This document shows, piece by piece, positions 12,560-20,931 of a stretch of DNA of 64,000 bases. A program made the position numbers and the translations under genes. Below the pieces are notes generated by a model, which saw only the letters and a program-made list of their open reading frames with translations, was not told the DNA's origin and ran no database searches. The stretch is from contig NZ_CP007769.1 in assembly GCF_000816245.1 (NCBI RefSeq), positions 652,464-716,463 of the forward strand. Reading direction: 5' to 3'. This stretch comes from Campylobacter sp. RM16704 (GTDB taxonomy: Bacteria; Campylobacterota; Campylobacteria; Campylobacterales; Campylobacteraceae). Position 1 is the first letter of the stretch. Each line of letters opens with the position of its first letter.

Positions 12560-13334
12560 TTGTGTTGGAATTTTTTTTAGTGCTTGTAGTATAGTGCCTA
12601 TTAGTACACCTACTGTGTATTATCCAGAAAGAGATTTTAAAAGTGTTAAACATAATAATACTAATTTAAAAGGAACAATGAAACCTTATACTATTAATGG
12701 AAAGACTTATTATCCAACTGTGGTTGAAGTTGGTGAAACTGCAGATGGTATTGCTAGTTGGTATGGCCCTGGCTTTCATGGTAAGAAAACTTCAAATGGT
12801 GAAACTTATGATCAACATGCTTATACAGCAGCCCATAAGACTTTACCTATGAATACCATAGTGAAAGTAACTAATTTAAAAAACCATCGTCAAACTACAG
12901 TAAGAATTAACGATAGAGGTCCTTTTGTAGCGGGAAGAATAATTGACTTATCTAATATGGCTGCAAGAGATATTGATATGATACATTCTGGGACAGCTCC
13001 CGTAAGACTTGAGGTAATAGGTTTTGGTACAAGTGCAAATTCAGGTTCAGTACATACAAATTCTAATTTAGGAAGTAGTGGAGCTATAGTTGATAGTGGG
13101 CATATTTTTCAAGGTGGATCTTTTATGGTTCAAATTGGTGCCTTTAGAAATAAAAGCGGAGCAGAGTTAATAGCAAATAGATATAAAAATTATAATTCAT
13201 ATACTTCAACTATACAAACAAGTGCTAAAGATGGTTTGCATAGAGTATTTTTAAAGGGCTTTAGAAGTGAGCAAGAAGCAAGAGACTTTGTTGATAGTGG
13301 ATCTTTTCCTGGTGCATTTATAGTAAGAGAGTAA
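12495..13334 (+). CDS. rlpA: RlpA-like septal lipoprotein with SPOR domain
   Basis: A 279-residue lipoprotein. The lipobox FFSAC puts the modified cysteine at residue 31 from the ATG at 12495; AAGGAG sits 7 bases upstream, so the neighbouring GTG is not needed. The double-psi beta-barrel carries ASWYGPGFHGKKTSNGE and NDRGPFVAGRIIDLS, the RlpA catalytic core that cuts denuded glycans. A C-terminal SPOR domain (FMVQIGAFRNKSGAE) binds septal peptidoglycan. Pairing with mltD suggests joint turnover of septal wall. Confidence 0.93.
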   Translation: MKKLKQLKNYQKILTQKSLVVSCVGIFFSACSIVPISTPTVYYPERDFKSVKHNNTNLKGTMKPYTINGKTYYPTVVEVGETADGIASWYGPGFHGKKTSNGETYDQHAYTAAHKTLPMNTIVKVTNLKNHRQTTVRINDRGPFVAGRIIDLSNMAARDIDMIHSGTAPVRLEVIGFGTSANSGSVHTNSNLGSSGAIVDSGHIFQGGSFMVQIGAFRNKSGAELIANRYKNYNSYTSTIQTSAKDGLHRVFLKGFRSEQEARDFVDSGSFPGAFIVRE

Positions 13335-13338
13335 AATC

Positions 13339-13827
13339 ATGATAGAGCTTATTTTTTTAGATGTAGATGGTTGTTTAACAGATGGTAAAATCATCTACAC
13401 TCAAAATTATGGAGAAATCAAAGAATTTAATGTAAAAGATGGTGCTGCTATTGAAGCTTGGCAAAAACTTGGTAAAAAAGTTGCCATTATTACAGGTAGA
13501 ACAAGTGAGTGTGTATATTTTAGAGCTAGAGATTTAAAAATTGATTTAGTTTATCAAGGAATTAGTGATAAACTTGCTTGTGCTAAAGAGATTATAGATA
13601 AATTAAATTTAGATTTTTCTCAATGTGCAGCTATTGGAGATTATTATAATGATATAAAACTGCTTGAAGCAGTTGGTTATAGCTTTAAGCCAAAAGATGC
13701 CCATAAGGCTTTAAAAACTGACAAAGTTTTAAATAGAAAGGGTGGTAGTGGAGCAGTTAGTGAAATGATAGAAGTTTTAATAGAATATAACAATATGCAA
13801 GCTCAATGGGATAAGCTTTGGCGATAA
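13339..13827 (+). CDS. kdsC: 3-deoxy-D-manno-octulosonate 8-phosphate phosphatase (HAD family)
   Basis: A 162-residue HAD phosphatase lacking a cap domain. Motif I is FLDVDGCLTDG with the nucleophile aspartate, motif II is IITGRTS, and motif III is AIGDYYNDIKLL. The tail GGSGAVSEMIE is typical of KdsC, which makes Kdo for lipooligosaccharide. The next two genes export that molecule, which supports the call. Confidence 0.92.
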   Translation: MIELIFLDVDGCLTDGKIIYTQNYGEIKEFNVKDGAAIEAWQKLGKKVAIITGRTSECVYFRARDLKIDLVYQGISDKLACAKEIIDKLNLDFSQCAAIGDYYNDIKLLEAVGYSFKPKDAHKALKTDKVLNRKGGSGAVSEMIEVLIEYNNMQAQWDKLWR

Positions 13828-14324
13828 AAATTTTTACAACAATAATGAGTTTATTTGTTTTTGCTATGGTTATTTTGAGTACTCAAGATCCTTATTTTCT
13901 TGCTATAAAGCCACAAAAAATTGATGTAGCTAATATACAAGCATTTGATGTATTTGATTATGAGCTTAATAATACTACTACAAAGGTGAGTTATCAAGCT
14001 AGTAGATGGGTAAAATATCAAGATAAAGACATTTTTGATAATTTAAAAATACAAGCAATTGATTATAATTTAAGCTCAAAATTATTAACTAAAAACAAAG
14101 AACAATCTATTTTAGAGGGTAATGTTACTTATGTTGATAAAAACCAAACAACTATTTTAACCCAAAAAGCCATTTATGATGAGCAAAAAAAAATTTTATT
14201 TTCTAATGATAATTTTAAAGCATATATAGGTTTAAATGAGATTTTTGGAGATAATTTTTTATATGATGTTAATCAGAAAGAATTAAAAATTCAAGGAATA
14301 AAGGCATGGTTTTTAGAGCAATAG
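13818..14324 (+). CDS. lptC: LPS/LOS export protein LptC-like
   Basis: A 168-residue bitopic inner-membrane protein. It has an N-terminal hydrophobic anchor (FTTIMSLFVFAMVIL) and a beta-rich periplasmic part containing VSYQASRWVKYQ, LLTKNKEQSILEGNV and FGDNFLYDVNQKELKIQG, the LptC/OstA-like repeats. The probable start is TTG at 13818, overlapping kdsC by 10 bases. Sequence conservation in this family is low. The call leans on the kdsC-lptC-lptA order. Confidence 0.8.
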   Translation: MAIKIFTTIMSLFVFAMVILSTQDPYFLAIKPQKIDVANIQAFDVFDYELNNTTTKVSYQASRWVKYQDKDIFDNLKIQAIDYNLSSKLLTKNKEQSILEGNVTYVDKNQTTILTQKAIYDEQKKILFSNDNFKAYIGLNEIFGDNFLYDVNQKELKIQGIKAWFLEQ

Positions 14325-14764
14325 TTTTTTTATGTTTAATTAATATATTTGCCTTAGGTGTGCAAAAAATAGAAGTCTATGCAAAAGATTTTTATTTAGA
14401 TGAAAAAAATGAGATGAGTGTTTTAACTGGTGATGTTGAAGTAAAAAAAGGCAAAGATATTTTAAATTCACAAAAATTAATTATTTATATGAAAAATAAG
14501 CGACCTATAAAATATATAGCTACAAATAATGCAAAATTTAAAATAACAATGAAAGATAAAATATACTATGGGAGCGGAAACGAATTTGTTTATAATGTAA
14601 ATAAAGATACCTACGAAATTAATGGTAATGCTAAAATCACAGAAGAACAAACTAATAAAGAATTGTTTGGTGATAAAATTATAATTGATAGAAAAAATAT
14701 GACATATAGAGTTTTTAGTAAAGATAAAAATCCTGTTAAATTTGTTTTTGAAGTAAAAGAATGA
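14306..14764 (+). CDS. lptA: Periplasmic LPS/LOS transport protein LptA
   Basis: A 152-residue protein with a signal peptide (AIVFLCLINIFALG) and an OstA/LptA beta-jellyroll: YAKDFYLDEKNEMSVLTGDVEVKKG, then GSGNEFVYNVNKDTYEINGNAKI. It bridges LptC to the outer-membrane LptD. The ATG at 14306 lies 19 bases inside lptC, and the stop overlaps the ATG of ysxC (ATGA). Confidence 0.86.
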   Translation: MVFRAIVFLCLINIFALGVQKIEVYAKDFYLDEKNEMSVLTGDVEVKKGKDILNSQKLIIYMKNKRPIKYIATNNAKFKITMKDKIYYGSGNEFVYNVNKDTYEINGNAKITEEQTNKELFGDKIIIDRKNMTYRVFSKDKNPVKFVFEVKE

Positions 14765-15360
14765 TTTTAAATGCTAAATTTTTAACTTCTGCTTCTAAAA
14801 TAGATGAGGCACCACAGTCTATATATGCAGAAATTGCATTCTTGGGACGTTCTAATGTAGGAAAAAGTTCTTTAATCAATACGCTTTGTAAAAATAAGAA
14901 TCTAGCAAAAAGTTCTTCTACTCCAGGTAAAACTCAGCTTATTAATTTTTTTGAAGTCGATTGTAAAAAAGATGAGGATAAATTTAAGCTAATGTTTATC
15001 GATTTACCTGGTTTTGGTTATGCTAAAGTGAGTAAAAAAACCAAGGCTATTTGGAATAAAAACCTAGATGAATTTTTAAAAGAGCGCAATTCTATTAAAC
15101 TTTTTATTCATCTAGTGGATTCAAGACATGATAATTTGGATATCGATGCTAATTTGGATCTATATTTAGATTCTTTTATTAGAGGGGATCAAAAAAAAAT
15201 AACGGTTTTTACAAAAGTAGATAAGCTTAATCAAAGCCAAAAAACAAAAATATTAAATGCAAATAAAAATGCCATCATGGTTTCAAATTTGAAAAAAAGT
15301 GGTATTGATAAATTAGAACAAAAAATCATCTTAGAGAGCTTGGGTTTTAATGAGGAGTAG
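14761..15360 (+). CDS. ysxC: Ribosome biogenesis GTPase YsxC/EngB
   Basis: Circularly ordered small GTPase of 199 residues needed for 50S assembly. G1 is GRSNVGKSSLIN, G2 is STPGKTQLINFF, G3 is DLPGFGYAKVSK, and G4 is FTKVDK. Length is normal. It overlaps lptA by four bases and the next membrane protein gene by 11 bases. Confidence 0.95.
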   Translation: MILNAKFLTSASKIDEAPQSIYAEIAFLGRSNVGKSSLINTLCKNKNLAKSSSTPGKTQLINFFEVDCKKDEDKFKLMFIDLPGFGYAKVSKKTKAIWNKNLDEFLKERNSIKLFIHLVDSRHDNLDIDANLDLYLDSFIRGDQKKITVFTKVDKLNQSQKTKILNANKNAIMVSNLKKSGIDKLEQKIILESLGFNEE

Positions 15361-15841
15361 AAATTTAGTAAAAAATAGATTTGACTTGTCTTATTTATTT
15401 TTTTATTTATTTTTGATTTTTTATCAAATATTAAGTTCTGTTTATTATTGGTTGCCACCTTTGTTTGGAGTGTTTTTTTGTTATATGATTGTGCTTTTGA
15501 AAGAAAAAGAAAGAACTTTAAATAAGCTTGATTTTAGATGGTATTTTTCATTGTTTTACCTTTCCTTTATAGATATAATACATGGATTTTATCTTTTTAG
15601 TTCTTGGATAGCGTTTTTTATTTTTTATCGTTTTTTTGTTGATTGGTTTAAAATTAAATTAAAGTTAGGACACTACTTGTTGGTTATTTTCACTTTTTGT
15701 GCTTATGTTTTTATTTATTTTTTTGATATTTTTTTGGCATATTTAGATAATAATAGAATTTTAAATTTTGGTATAGAATATTTGTGGTTTTTTATTATTG
15801 AGGCTTTAGTGTCTTTTTTGATTTTTAAAGGAAAAATTTAA
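15350..15841 (+). CDS. Integral membrane protein in the MreD position
   Basis: A 163-residue, very hydrophobic protein with about five predicted membrane spans. It is rich in Phe, Tyr, Ile and Leu and has few charges in the spans. It lies immediately upstream of mrdA (the stop abuts its ATG), where rod-shaped bacteria often carry mreD, and the pattern YYWLPPLFGVFFCYMI followed by a FYLFSSWIAFFIFYRFF-type helix resembles MreD-like proteins. Sequence identity to MreD cannot be judged by eye, so no gene symbol is given. Confidence 0.7.
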   Translation: MRSRNLVKNRFDLSYLFFYLFLIFYQILSSVYYWLPPLFGVFFCYMIVLLKEKERTLNKLDFRWYFSLFYLSFIDIIHGFYLFSSWIAFFIFYRFFVDWFKIKLKLGHYLLVIFTFCAYVFIYFFDIFLAYLDNNRILNFGIEYLWFFIIEALVSFLIFKGKI

Positions 15842-17680
15842 ATGCGTATGCGTTTGGTAATGGGCTTTATAGGTTGTTTTTTTATACTTTTGCTTGCTAG
15901 AGTGTATTATATTAGTATAAAATCAAATGCATATTATGATGAAATTGCAAAACAAAACGCTATAAAAACGCAATTTTTAGCACCAATAAGAGGGCAAATT
16001 TTAGATATAAAAGGAAGACCTTTAGCTGTAAATAAATTGGGTTTTACTATATCTATAAAACCTTATTTATATATTAAGAAAAATAATAATATTTTTTTAG
16101 AACAAGAATTACAAGCTATAGTACAAGCTTTTCCAGATTTAAATATCACTAAATTAAAAAAAACATACATTAAAGGTGATTCTTATTATAACCAAGACTA
16201 TATAGAAGTGGTACCTTTTATTGAGTATGATATGATGATAAAACATTTTACCAAACTTAATTTACGTGAAAACATGCAAGTGAAATCTACAACTCAAAGA
16301 TTTTATCCATATAATGATTTAGCTAGTCATGTTATAGGTTATGTTGGAAAAGCAAATTTAAATGATATGAATGAAAATGAAATAGCAAGACTTACTAGTT
16401 ATGTAGGACGTAGTGGTATTGAGCGATCATATAATGATATTTTGCAAGGTCAAAAAGGTGAAAAAATTAGTAAAGTCGATGCCTTAAATAAAGAAATCGA
16501 AGAACTTTCGTATAAAAGACCTATTTCTAGTAATATAACATTGAATATTGATCTTGATTTGCAAGAATATCTAGCTGCTCTTTTTGAAAATTTAGCAGGT
16601 GCTGCTATTATTATGGATGTAAATAGTGGTGCTATTTTAGCTGCTGGAAGTTTTCCTGAATATAACCTTAATCCTTTTGTTACTGGTATTACTCAAGAAG
16701 AATGGAATAGACTTTCTAATGATTTAAATCATCCTTTTACTAATAAACTTATTAATGGGCTTTATCCCCCAGGCTCTGTTGTTAAAATGGGAACAGCATT
16801 AGCCTTTTTAAATAGCGGAAAATTCAATGAAAATCAAAAATTTTTATGTGATTCAAATTTTGAACTAGGTGGTAGAAAATTTAGATGTTGGAAAACAATA
16901 GGACATGGTTTTATGGATATGAATGATGCTATTAGAGAAAGTTGTGATGTGTATTTTTACAAAGGTGCTTTAGAAGTTGGAATTGATATCATTAGTTCTG
17001 TTTTTGAAAGAATTGGTTTTGGAGAAAAAACAGGAGTAGATTTGCCTAATGAATTTATCGGAACTGTTCCTAGCAAAATGTGGAAAAAAGAAAAATACAA
17101 CCAACCTTGGTATCAAGGAGAAACTTTAAATACTAGCATAGGACAGGGTGATTTTTTAGCTACTCCTATGCAAGTAGCTAAATTTACAGCTATGATAGCA
17201 ACATCAAAAAATGTTACTCCACATTTTTTGTATAACATAGATGATAATATCACAAAATTAAATTTTGATAATAATAATAATAATAATAAAGGTGTTTTTA
17301 CTACCTTTGAACTTTCAAAATTACCACTTTTGAGGCGTGCAATGTATGAAGTGGCTAATGAACAAGGCGGTACAACTGCAAGATATTTGAAAAATTTACC
17401 TATAACCATAGCAGCAAAAACAGGAACTGCTCAAGTAGTAGGGATTTCGCAAAGCGAGAAAAAACGTATTAAAGAAGAAGATTTAGAGTATTTTTTAAGA
17501 TCACATGCTTGGATCACTTCTTATGCTCCTTATGAAAAGCCTCAATATGTTGTTGTGCTTTTAATAGAACATGGAAAAAGCGGTAGTAGTACAGGTGGTC
17601 CTATGCTTGCTAAAATTTATCAAAAACTTATAGATTTAGGATATATAGATAAAAAATATATCAAGAAAAAAGTTAAATAA
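15842..17680 (+). CDS. mrdA: Penicillin-binding protein 2 (elongation-specific transpeptidase)
   Basis: Class B PBP of 612 residues. It has an N-terminal membrane anchor (VMGFIGCFFILLLARVYYI), a dimerisation domain (about 45-220, with IRGQILDIKGRPLAVN and YVGRSGIERSYND), and a transpeptidase domain. The active-site S312-V-V-K315 is followed by SCD (the SxN motif position) and K526-T-G. A run of six Asn codons made of an (AAT)6 tract at about 17267-17288 lies in a surface loop. The 3' end overlaps convergent queA by 8 bases. Confidence 0.94.
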   Translation: MRMRLVMGFIGCFFILLLARVYYISIKSNAYYDEIAKQNAIKTQFLAPIRGQILDIKGRPLAVNKLGFTISIKPYLYIKKNNNIFLEQELQAIVQAFPDLNITKLKKTYIKGDSYYNQDYIEVVPFIEYDMMIKHFTKLNLRENMQVKSTTQRFYPYNDLASHVIGYVGKANLNDMNENEIARLTSYVGRSGIERSYNDILQGQKGEKISKVDALNKEIEELSYKRPISSNITLNIDLDLQEYLAALFENLAGAAIIMDVNSGAILAAGSFPEYNLNPFVTGITQEEWNRLSNDLNHPFTNKLINGLYPPGSVVKMGTALAFLNSGKFNENQKFLCDSNFELGGRKFRCWKTIGHGFMDMNDAIRESCDVYFYKGALEVGIDIISSVFERIGFGEKTGVDLPNEFIGTVPSKMWKKEKYNQPWYQGETLNTSIGQGDFLATPMQVAKFTAMIATSKNVTPHFLYNIDDNITKLNFDNNNNNNKGVFTTFELSKLPLLRRAMYEVANEQGGTTARYLKNLPITIAAKTGTAQVVGISQSEKKRIKEEDLEYFLRSHAWITSYAPYEKPQYVVVLLIEHGKSGSSTGGPMLAKIYQKLIDLGYIDKKYIKKKVK

Positions 17681-18704
17681 ACAACATTCCATCGCCATAT
17701 GAATAAAATTGGTATTTATTCAAAATGGCTTCATTATAAATTTCTAAAGTTTTTTCTCTACCGATGAAAGAAGCTACAAGCATAATAAGTGTTGATTTTG
17801 GTAAGTGAAAATTAGTAAGTAAATAATCAAGTCTTTGAGGTTTATTTTGTGGATGTAAAAATAAATCACAAAAACCTTCTTTTGTTTTTTTTCTATGATA
17901 ATACTCTATACACCTAGTAACGGTTGTACCAACACCCAGTATTTTTTTAGAAGAATCAATCAAAGCACAAGTTTCATCATTGATATAAAAAAATTCTGAA
18001 TGCATTTTATGATCTTTGATATTTTCACATTCTACACCTTTAAAAGTTCCAGCTCCAACATGTAGCGTGATAGTGTAGATATTGTGATGATTATTTTTAA
18101 GTTCACTTATCATTGTTTTGTTAAAATGTAAACTAGCAGTAGGTGCAGCAACTGCCCCTTGATTTTTTGCAAAAATACTTTGATAATTTATACTATCATC
18201 AGTCTCATCAGCTCTTTTGATATATGGAGGTAAAGGTATGTGTCCGATTTCTTCTAAAATTTCGAAAACTTCATGATGGTTAAAGATTTTTTCATCATTA
18301 AAAAATTCTACAACCCTAGTGCCATCTGTATTGATTTTTTTGATTTTAGCTTTTAAAGAATTTTCAAAATATAAAATTTGCTCATCTTTAACTTTACCGC
18401 GAATTTGAACTAAAAAATCATTATGTTGTAATGGATTGTTTATAAAAAGCTCTATTTTGCTTCCATTTTCTTTAACTCCATAAATTCTTGCTTTAATTAC
18501 TTTTGTATCATTAAAAACAATGTCACAAGGTGGTAAAATTTTAGCTAAGTCCTTAAAATGTAAATGTGAAATTTGATCTTTGCTTCTTTCATATACTAAA
18601 AGTTTTGCATTTTCTTTAGGTAAAATAGGATAATTTGCTATAAGTTCAGCTGGTAGGTTATAATCATAATTAGAAAGCAAAAGATCTTTTTCATTCATTT
18701 TCAT
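17673..18704 (-). CDS. queA: S-adenosylmethionine:tRNA ribosyltransferase-isomerase
   Basis: Adds the cyclopentene ring in queuosine biosynthesis. It has 343 residues, normal length. YNLPAELIANYP, ARIYGVKENGSKIELFI, GHIPLPPYIKR, YQSIFAKNQGAVAAPTASLHF and HVGAGTFKGVE are hallmark QueA segments. There are two in-frame ATGs (18704 and 18698). The start overlaps the end of tatC by 14 bases or less, so queA is the last gene of a tatB-tatC-queA unit. Confidence 0.95.
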   Translation of the reverse strand: MKMNEKDLLLSNYDYNLPAELIANYPILPKENAKLLVYERSKDQISHLHFKDLAKILPPCDIVFNDTKVIKARIYGVKENGSKIELFINNPLQHNDFLVQIRGKVKDEQILYFENSLKAKIKKINTDGTRVVEFFNDEKIFNHHEVFEILEEIGHIPLPPYIKRADETDDSINYQSIFAKNQGAVAAPTASLHFNKTMISELKNNHHNIYTITLHVGAGTFKGVECENIKDHKMHSEFFYINDETCALIDSSKKILGVGTTVTRCIEYYHRKKTKEGFCDLFLHPQNKPQRLDYLLTNFHLPKSTLIMLVASFIGREKTLEIYNEAILNKYQFYSYGDGMLFI

Positions 18705-19431
18705 TATCTTCTTTTTTGCTAGAATTAACCTTTTTAGCTATATAAATTGAAATTCCATAAAGTCCACATAAAGGCACTGCCATTAAAAATTGTGATACAA
18801 CATCAGGTGGTGTCATCATAGCTGAAAAAACAAAAATTACCAATACTGAAACTCTAAAATGTTTTTTCAAAAAAGCATCATCAATAAGTCCAAGTTTAGC
18901 AAAGAAAAAAGTTATTACAGGCATTTCAAATGCTAATCCAAAAGCAATCACCAGTTTAGTAAAAAATCCTACATACAAACCTATACTAATTAAAGGTTTA
19001 AAATCTTGAGTTTGTACCCCAAAGTCAATTAAAAATTTAAAAGCTAAAGGTATAACTATGTAGTAGCAAAACAAGGCTCCAAGAGCAAACATAATACTAG
19101 CAAAGCTTACAAAAGGAACCACTAGTTTTTTTTCATTATCATAAAGACCAGGTGCAACAAATTTCCAAAATTGCCAAAAAATTATCGGCAAAGAAATTAA
19201 AAAAGCTGTAAAAAATGAGACTTTCATAGCTGTAAATAAAGGCTCTTGCAATTCAACGAAAGTCATTTGTTTTGAAATTTCAGGCAAAACAGCTTCAACT
19301 GGAGCTTTAAGTATATTTATAATATAACTGTTAAAACTAAAGCATACAAAAAACATTACAACAACACAAGTTACGCTTATAAATAATCTTTTCCTAAGTT
19401 CTACTAAATGCGGTTTTAATTCTTCAAACAT
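18691..19431 (-). CDS. tatC: Twin-arginine translocase subunit TatC
   Basis: A 246-residue inner-membrane protein with six helices. ELRKRLFISVTCVVVMFFVCF near the N-terminus is the signal-peptide binding region. FWQFWKFVAPGLYDNEKK is the conserved first periplasmic/cytoplasmic loop, and MTPPDVVSQFLMAVPL is the conserved C-terminal part. Forms the receptor for folded cofactor proteins with TatB, encoded three bases upstream. Confidence 0.96.
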   Translation of the reverse strand: MFEELKPHLVELRKRLFISVTCVVVMFFVCFSFNSYIINILKAPVEAVLPEISKQMTFVELQEPLFTAMKVSFFTAFLISLPIIFWQFWKFVAPGLYDNEKKLVVPFVSFASIMFALGALFCYYIVIPLAFKFLIDFGVQTQDFKPLISIGLYVGFFTKLVIAFGLAFEMPVITFFFAKLGLIDDAFLKKHFRVSVLVIFVFSAMMTPPDVVSQFLMAVPLCGLYGISIYIAKKVNSSKKEDNENE

Positions 19432-19433
19432 TC

Positions 19434-19829
19434 TTAATTTTCCATTTTTTGAGTATTTTTATCATCATCTTTTTGAGCTTTTTCTTCTATATGCGAAAGC
19501 TCTTGTATATCTTTTTCTAAATCATTAATTTCTGCTTTTAATTCTTTGGTATTATTCAAAATATCTTCTTTGAGTTGATCAAATTCTTCAAAGCTTAATT
19601 TTTTTCTAATATTTTCATTAGTTTGTGAAAATTCATTTTTGTATTTTTGTGCTTCATCTTTTAGTTCTGCTATTTTTAGTTCTTTATTAATGCTTGCTTT
19701 TGCATCATCTATATTGTTTTTAATAGCTTTTAAAATTTTTGCAATTTCTACTATAGTTGAAGGTAATTTTTCAGGTCCAAGAACTAGAATGGCTATAACT
19801 AAAATAACTAAAATCTCACCAAAACTCAT
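19434..19829 (-). CDS. tatB: Sec-independent translocase protein TatB
   Basis: A 131-residue protein with one N-terminal membrane helix (FGEILVILVIAILVLGPEKLP) containing the Glu and the LGPEKLP hinge. A long amphipathic and coiled acidic region follows. Its length separates it from TatA. The ATG at 19829 (MSFGEIL) is chosen over a TTG 18 bases upstream, since the transmembrane segment begins right there. Confidence 0.92.
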   Translation of the reverse strand: MSFGEILVILVIAILVLGPEKLPSTIVEIAKILKAIKNNIDDAKASINKELKIAELKDEAQKYKNEFSQTNENIRKKLSFEEFDQLKEDILNNTKELKAEINDLEKDIQELSHIEEKAQKDDDKNTQKMEN

Positions 19830-19904
19830 TGTTTTATCTTCTTTCAAGTAAATATGATATGCATTTTACATAAAATTACTTAAAATTTTTATTACTTAAA
19901 TATT

Positions 19905-19932
19905 ATATCAATATATAAATATATATTGATAT
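19905..19932. promoter_or_regulatory. Perfect 12-bp dyad, likely ArsR-type operator
   Basis: ATATCAATATAT and ATATATTGATAT form a perfect inverted repeat separated by AAAT. It lies about 60 bases upstream of the permease start at 19994. ArsR/SmtB repressors bind AT-rich 12-2/4-12 dyads of this kind, and an arsR gene follows the permease at 24806. That this protein binds here is inference. Confidence 0.7.
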
Positions 19933-19993
19933 AATTATATATTTTTACTATACTTTGTAAAAAAGTAAAGGTAATATTATAGATACAATTTTT

Positions 19994-20413
19994 ATGATTA
20001 TAAAAGATTTTATTATTTTATTTGCTGAAATATCTGTTTTGTTTATTTTAGTGAATTCTTTGGTAGCTTTTATCAACGAACGTTATGCTAATTTTTTTTA
20101 AAGAACATTTAAAAAAAGAATCTTTTATAACTTATATTAAAGCAATTATTTTAGGTAGTTTAACTCCTTTTTGTTCATGTTCTAGTATTCCGCTTTTAAA
20201 TGCTTTTTTAAAAGCTAAAGTACCTCTTGGAGTTTGCATAGCTTATCTTATCACTTCACCTTTGATTAATCCTGTTATAGTTGTTATGTTTATAGCAAGT
20301 TTTGGGTTTAAATTTTCATTATTTTATATAGGCTTTTTGTTTTTTGTAATTATATTAATTGCGTTTTTTGTTTCTAAAATAAATACTCAAATTTTTTTAA
20401 CAAAGATTTTGTA
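19994..20413 (+). pseudogene. ArsP-type permease, N-terminal half (frame-broken and interrupted)
   Basis: From ATG 19994 the frame reads MIIKDFIILFAEISVLFILVNS and on to INERYANFF, then stops. A poly-T run of eight (20092-20099) shifts the reading. With seven T's it would continue as NFFKEHLKKESF into the open frame at 20085-20414. That frame holds the family motif TPFCSCSSIPL and a second conserved membrane stretch. This is the UPF0718/ArsP permease family, exporters of organoarsenicals. The frame ends at KINTQIFLTKIL, where foreign DNA begins. The rest of the gene resumes at 24254. No full product can be made. Confidence 0.8.
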
Positions 20414-20433
20414 AGGGGTATTTTAAAAAGAAT

Positions 20434-20806
20434 ATGTAACTATCTCTAAATAATTTTAGCAAAAATGCTAAATAATAGGCTTTTAAAGCTTATAGAAATA
20501 CATTTTTATCTTTCTCAATTCAAAGCATAAAATATCCCAAATATCCCAAAATATCCGTTTTATCCCAAGAAAGTGATTAAATACTGTTTAAAAGGCATGT
20601 AAAGGCGAAGTTTAGTTTTAAATTTTAAATCCTAAAAAATGTTTTACTCTCCAAAGATAGTTACATTTTTACTTAAAATAAACTTATGTTTTGTTTTTAA
20701 TGTAACTATCTTTATAAAACACTATATAATCATAGTTTAACCACTTTTTATACAAAAATAATATGTAACTATCTATATAGCTTTAAGGTTTGGAGGATAG
20801 TTACGT
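20434..20806. repeat. Five copies of ATGTAACTATCT in both orientations
   Basis: Direct copies are at 20434-20445, 20700-20711 and 20763-20774. Inverted copies are at 20655-20666 and 20796-20806 (the last as GATAGTTACGT). Copies at 20653-20666 and 20700-20713 form a perfect 14-bp inverted pair with a 33-bp gap. They fill the gene-free left part of the insertion and look like protein-binding sites (replication iterons, transposase-end sites or operators). No RNA gene was recognised in this gap (20415-20931). Confidence 0.75.
20532..20568 (+). repeat. Tandem TATCCCAA repeats at about 10-bp spacing
   Basis: ATATCCCAA at 20532-20540 and 20541-20549, a shortened ATATCCG at 20551-20557, and TATCCCAA at 20561-20568. 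The near-helical phasing is the pattern of initiator or bending-protein sites. They sit beside the GTAACTATC family in the same insertion. Confidence 0.6.
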
Positions 20807-20931
20807 ACAAAGCTTAACATTACTAGATAATTTAAAAAATAAATAATAGACAGGTAGTTATAAATAAAATATAGTTTTGCTTAGATAATTATCATATTGG
20901 AAATTTTTTGCTATATAAAATATTCAAATTT

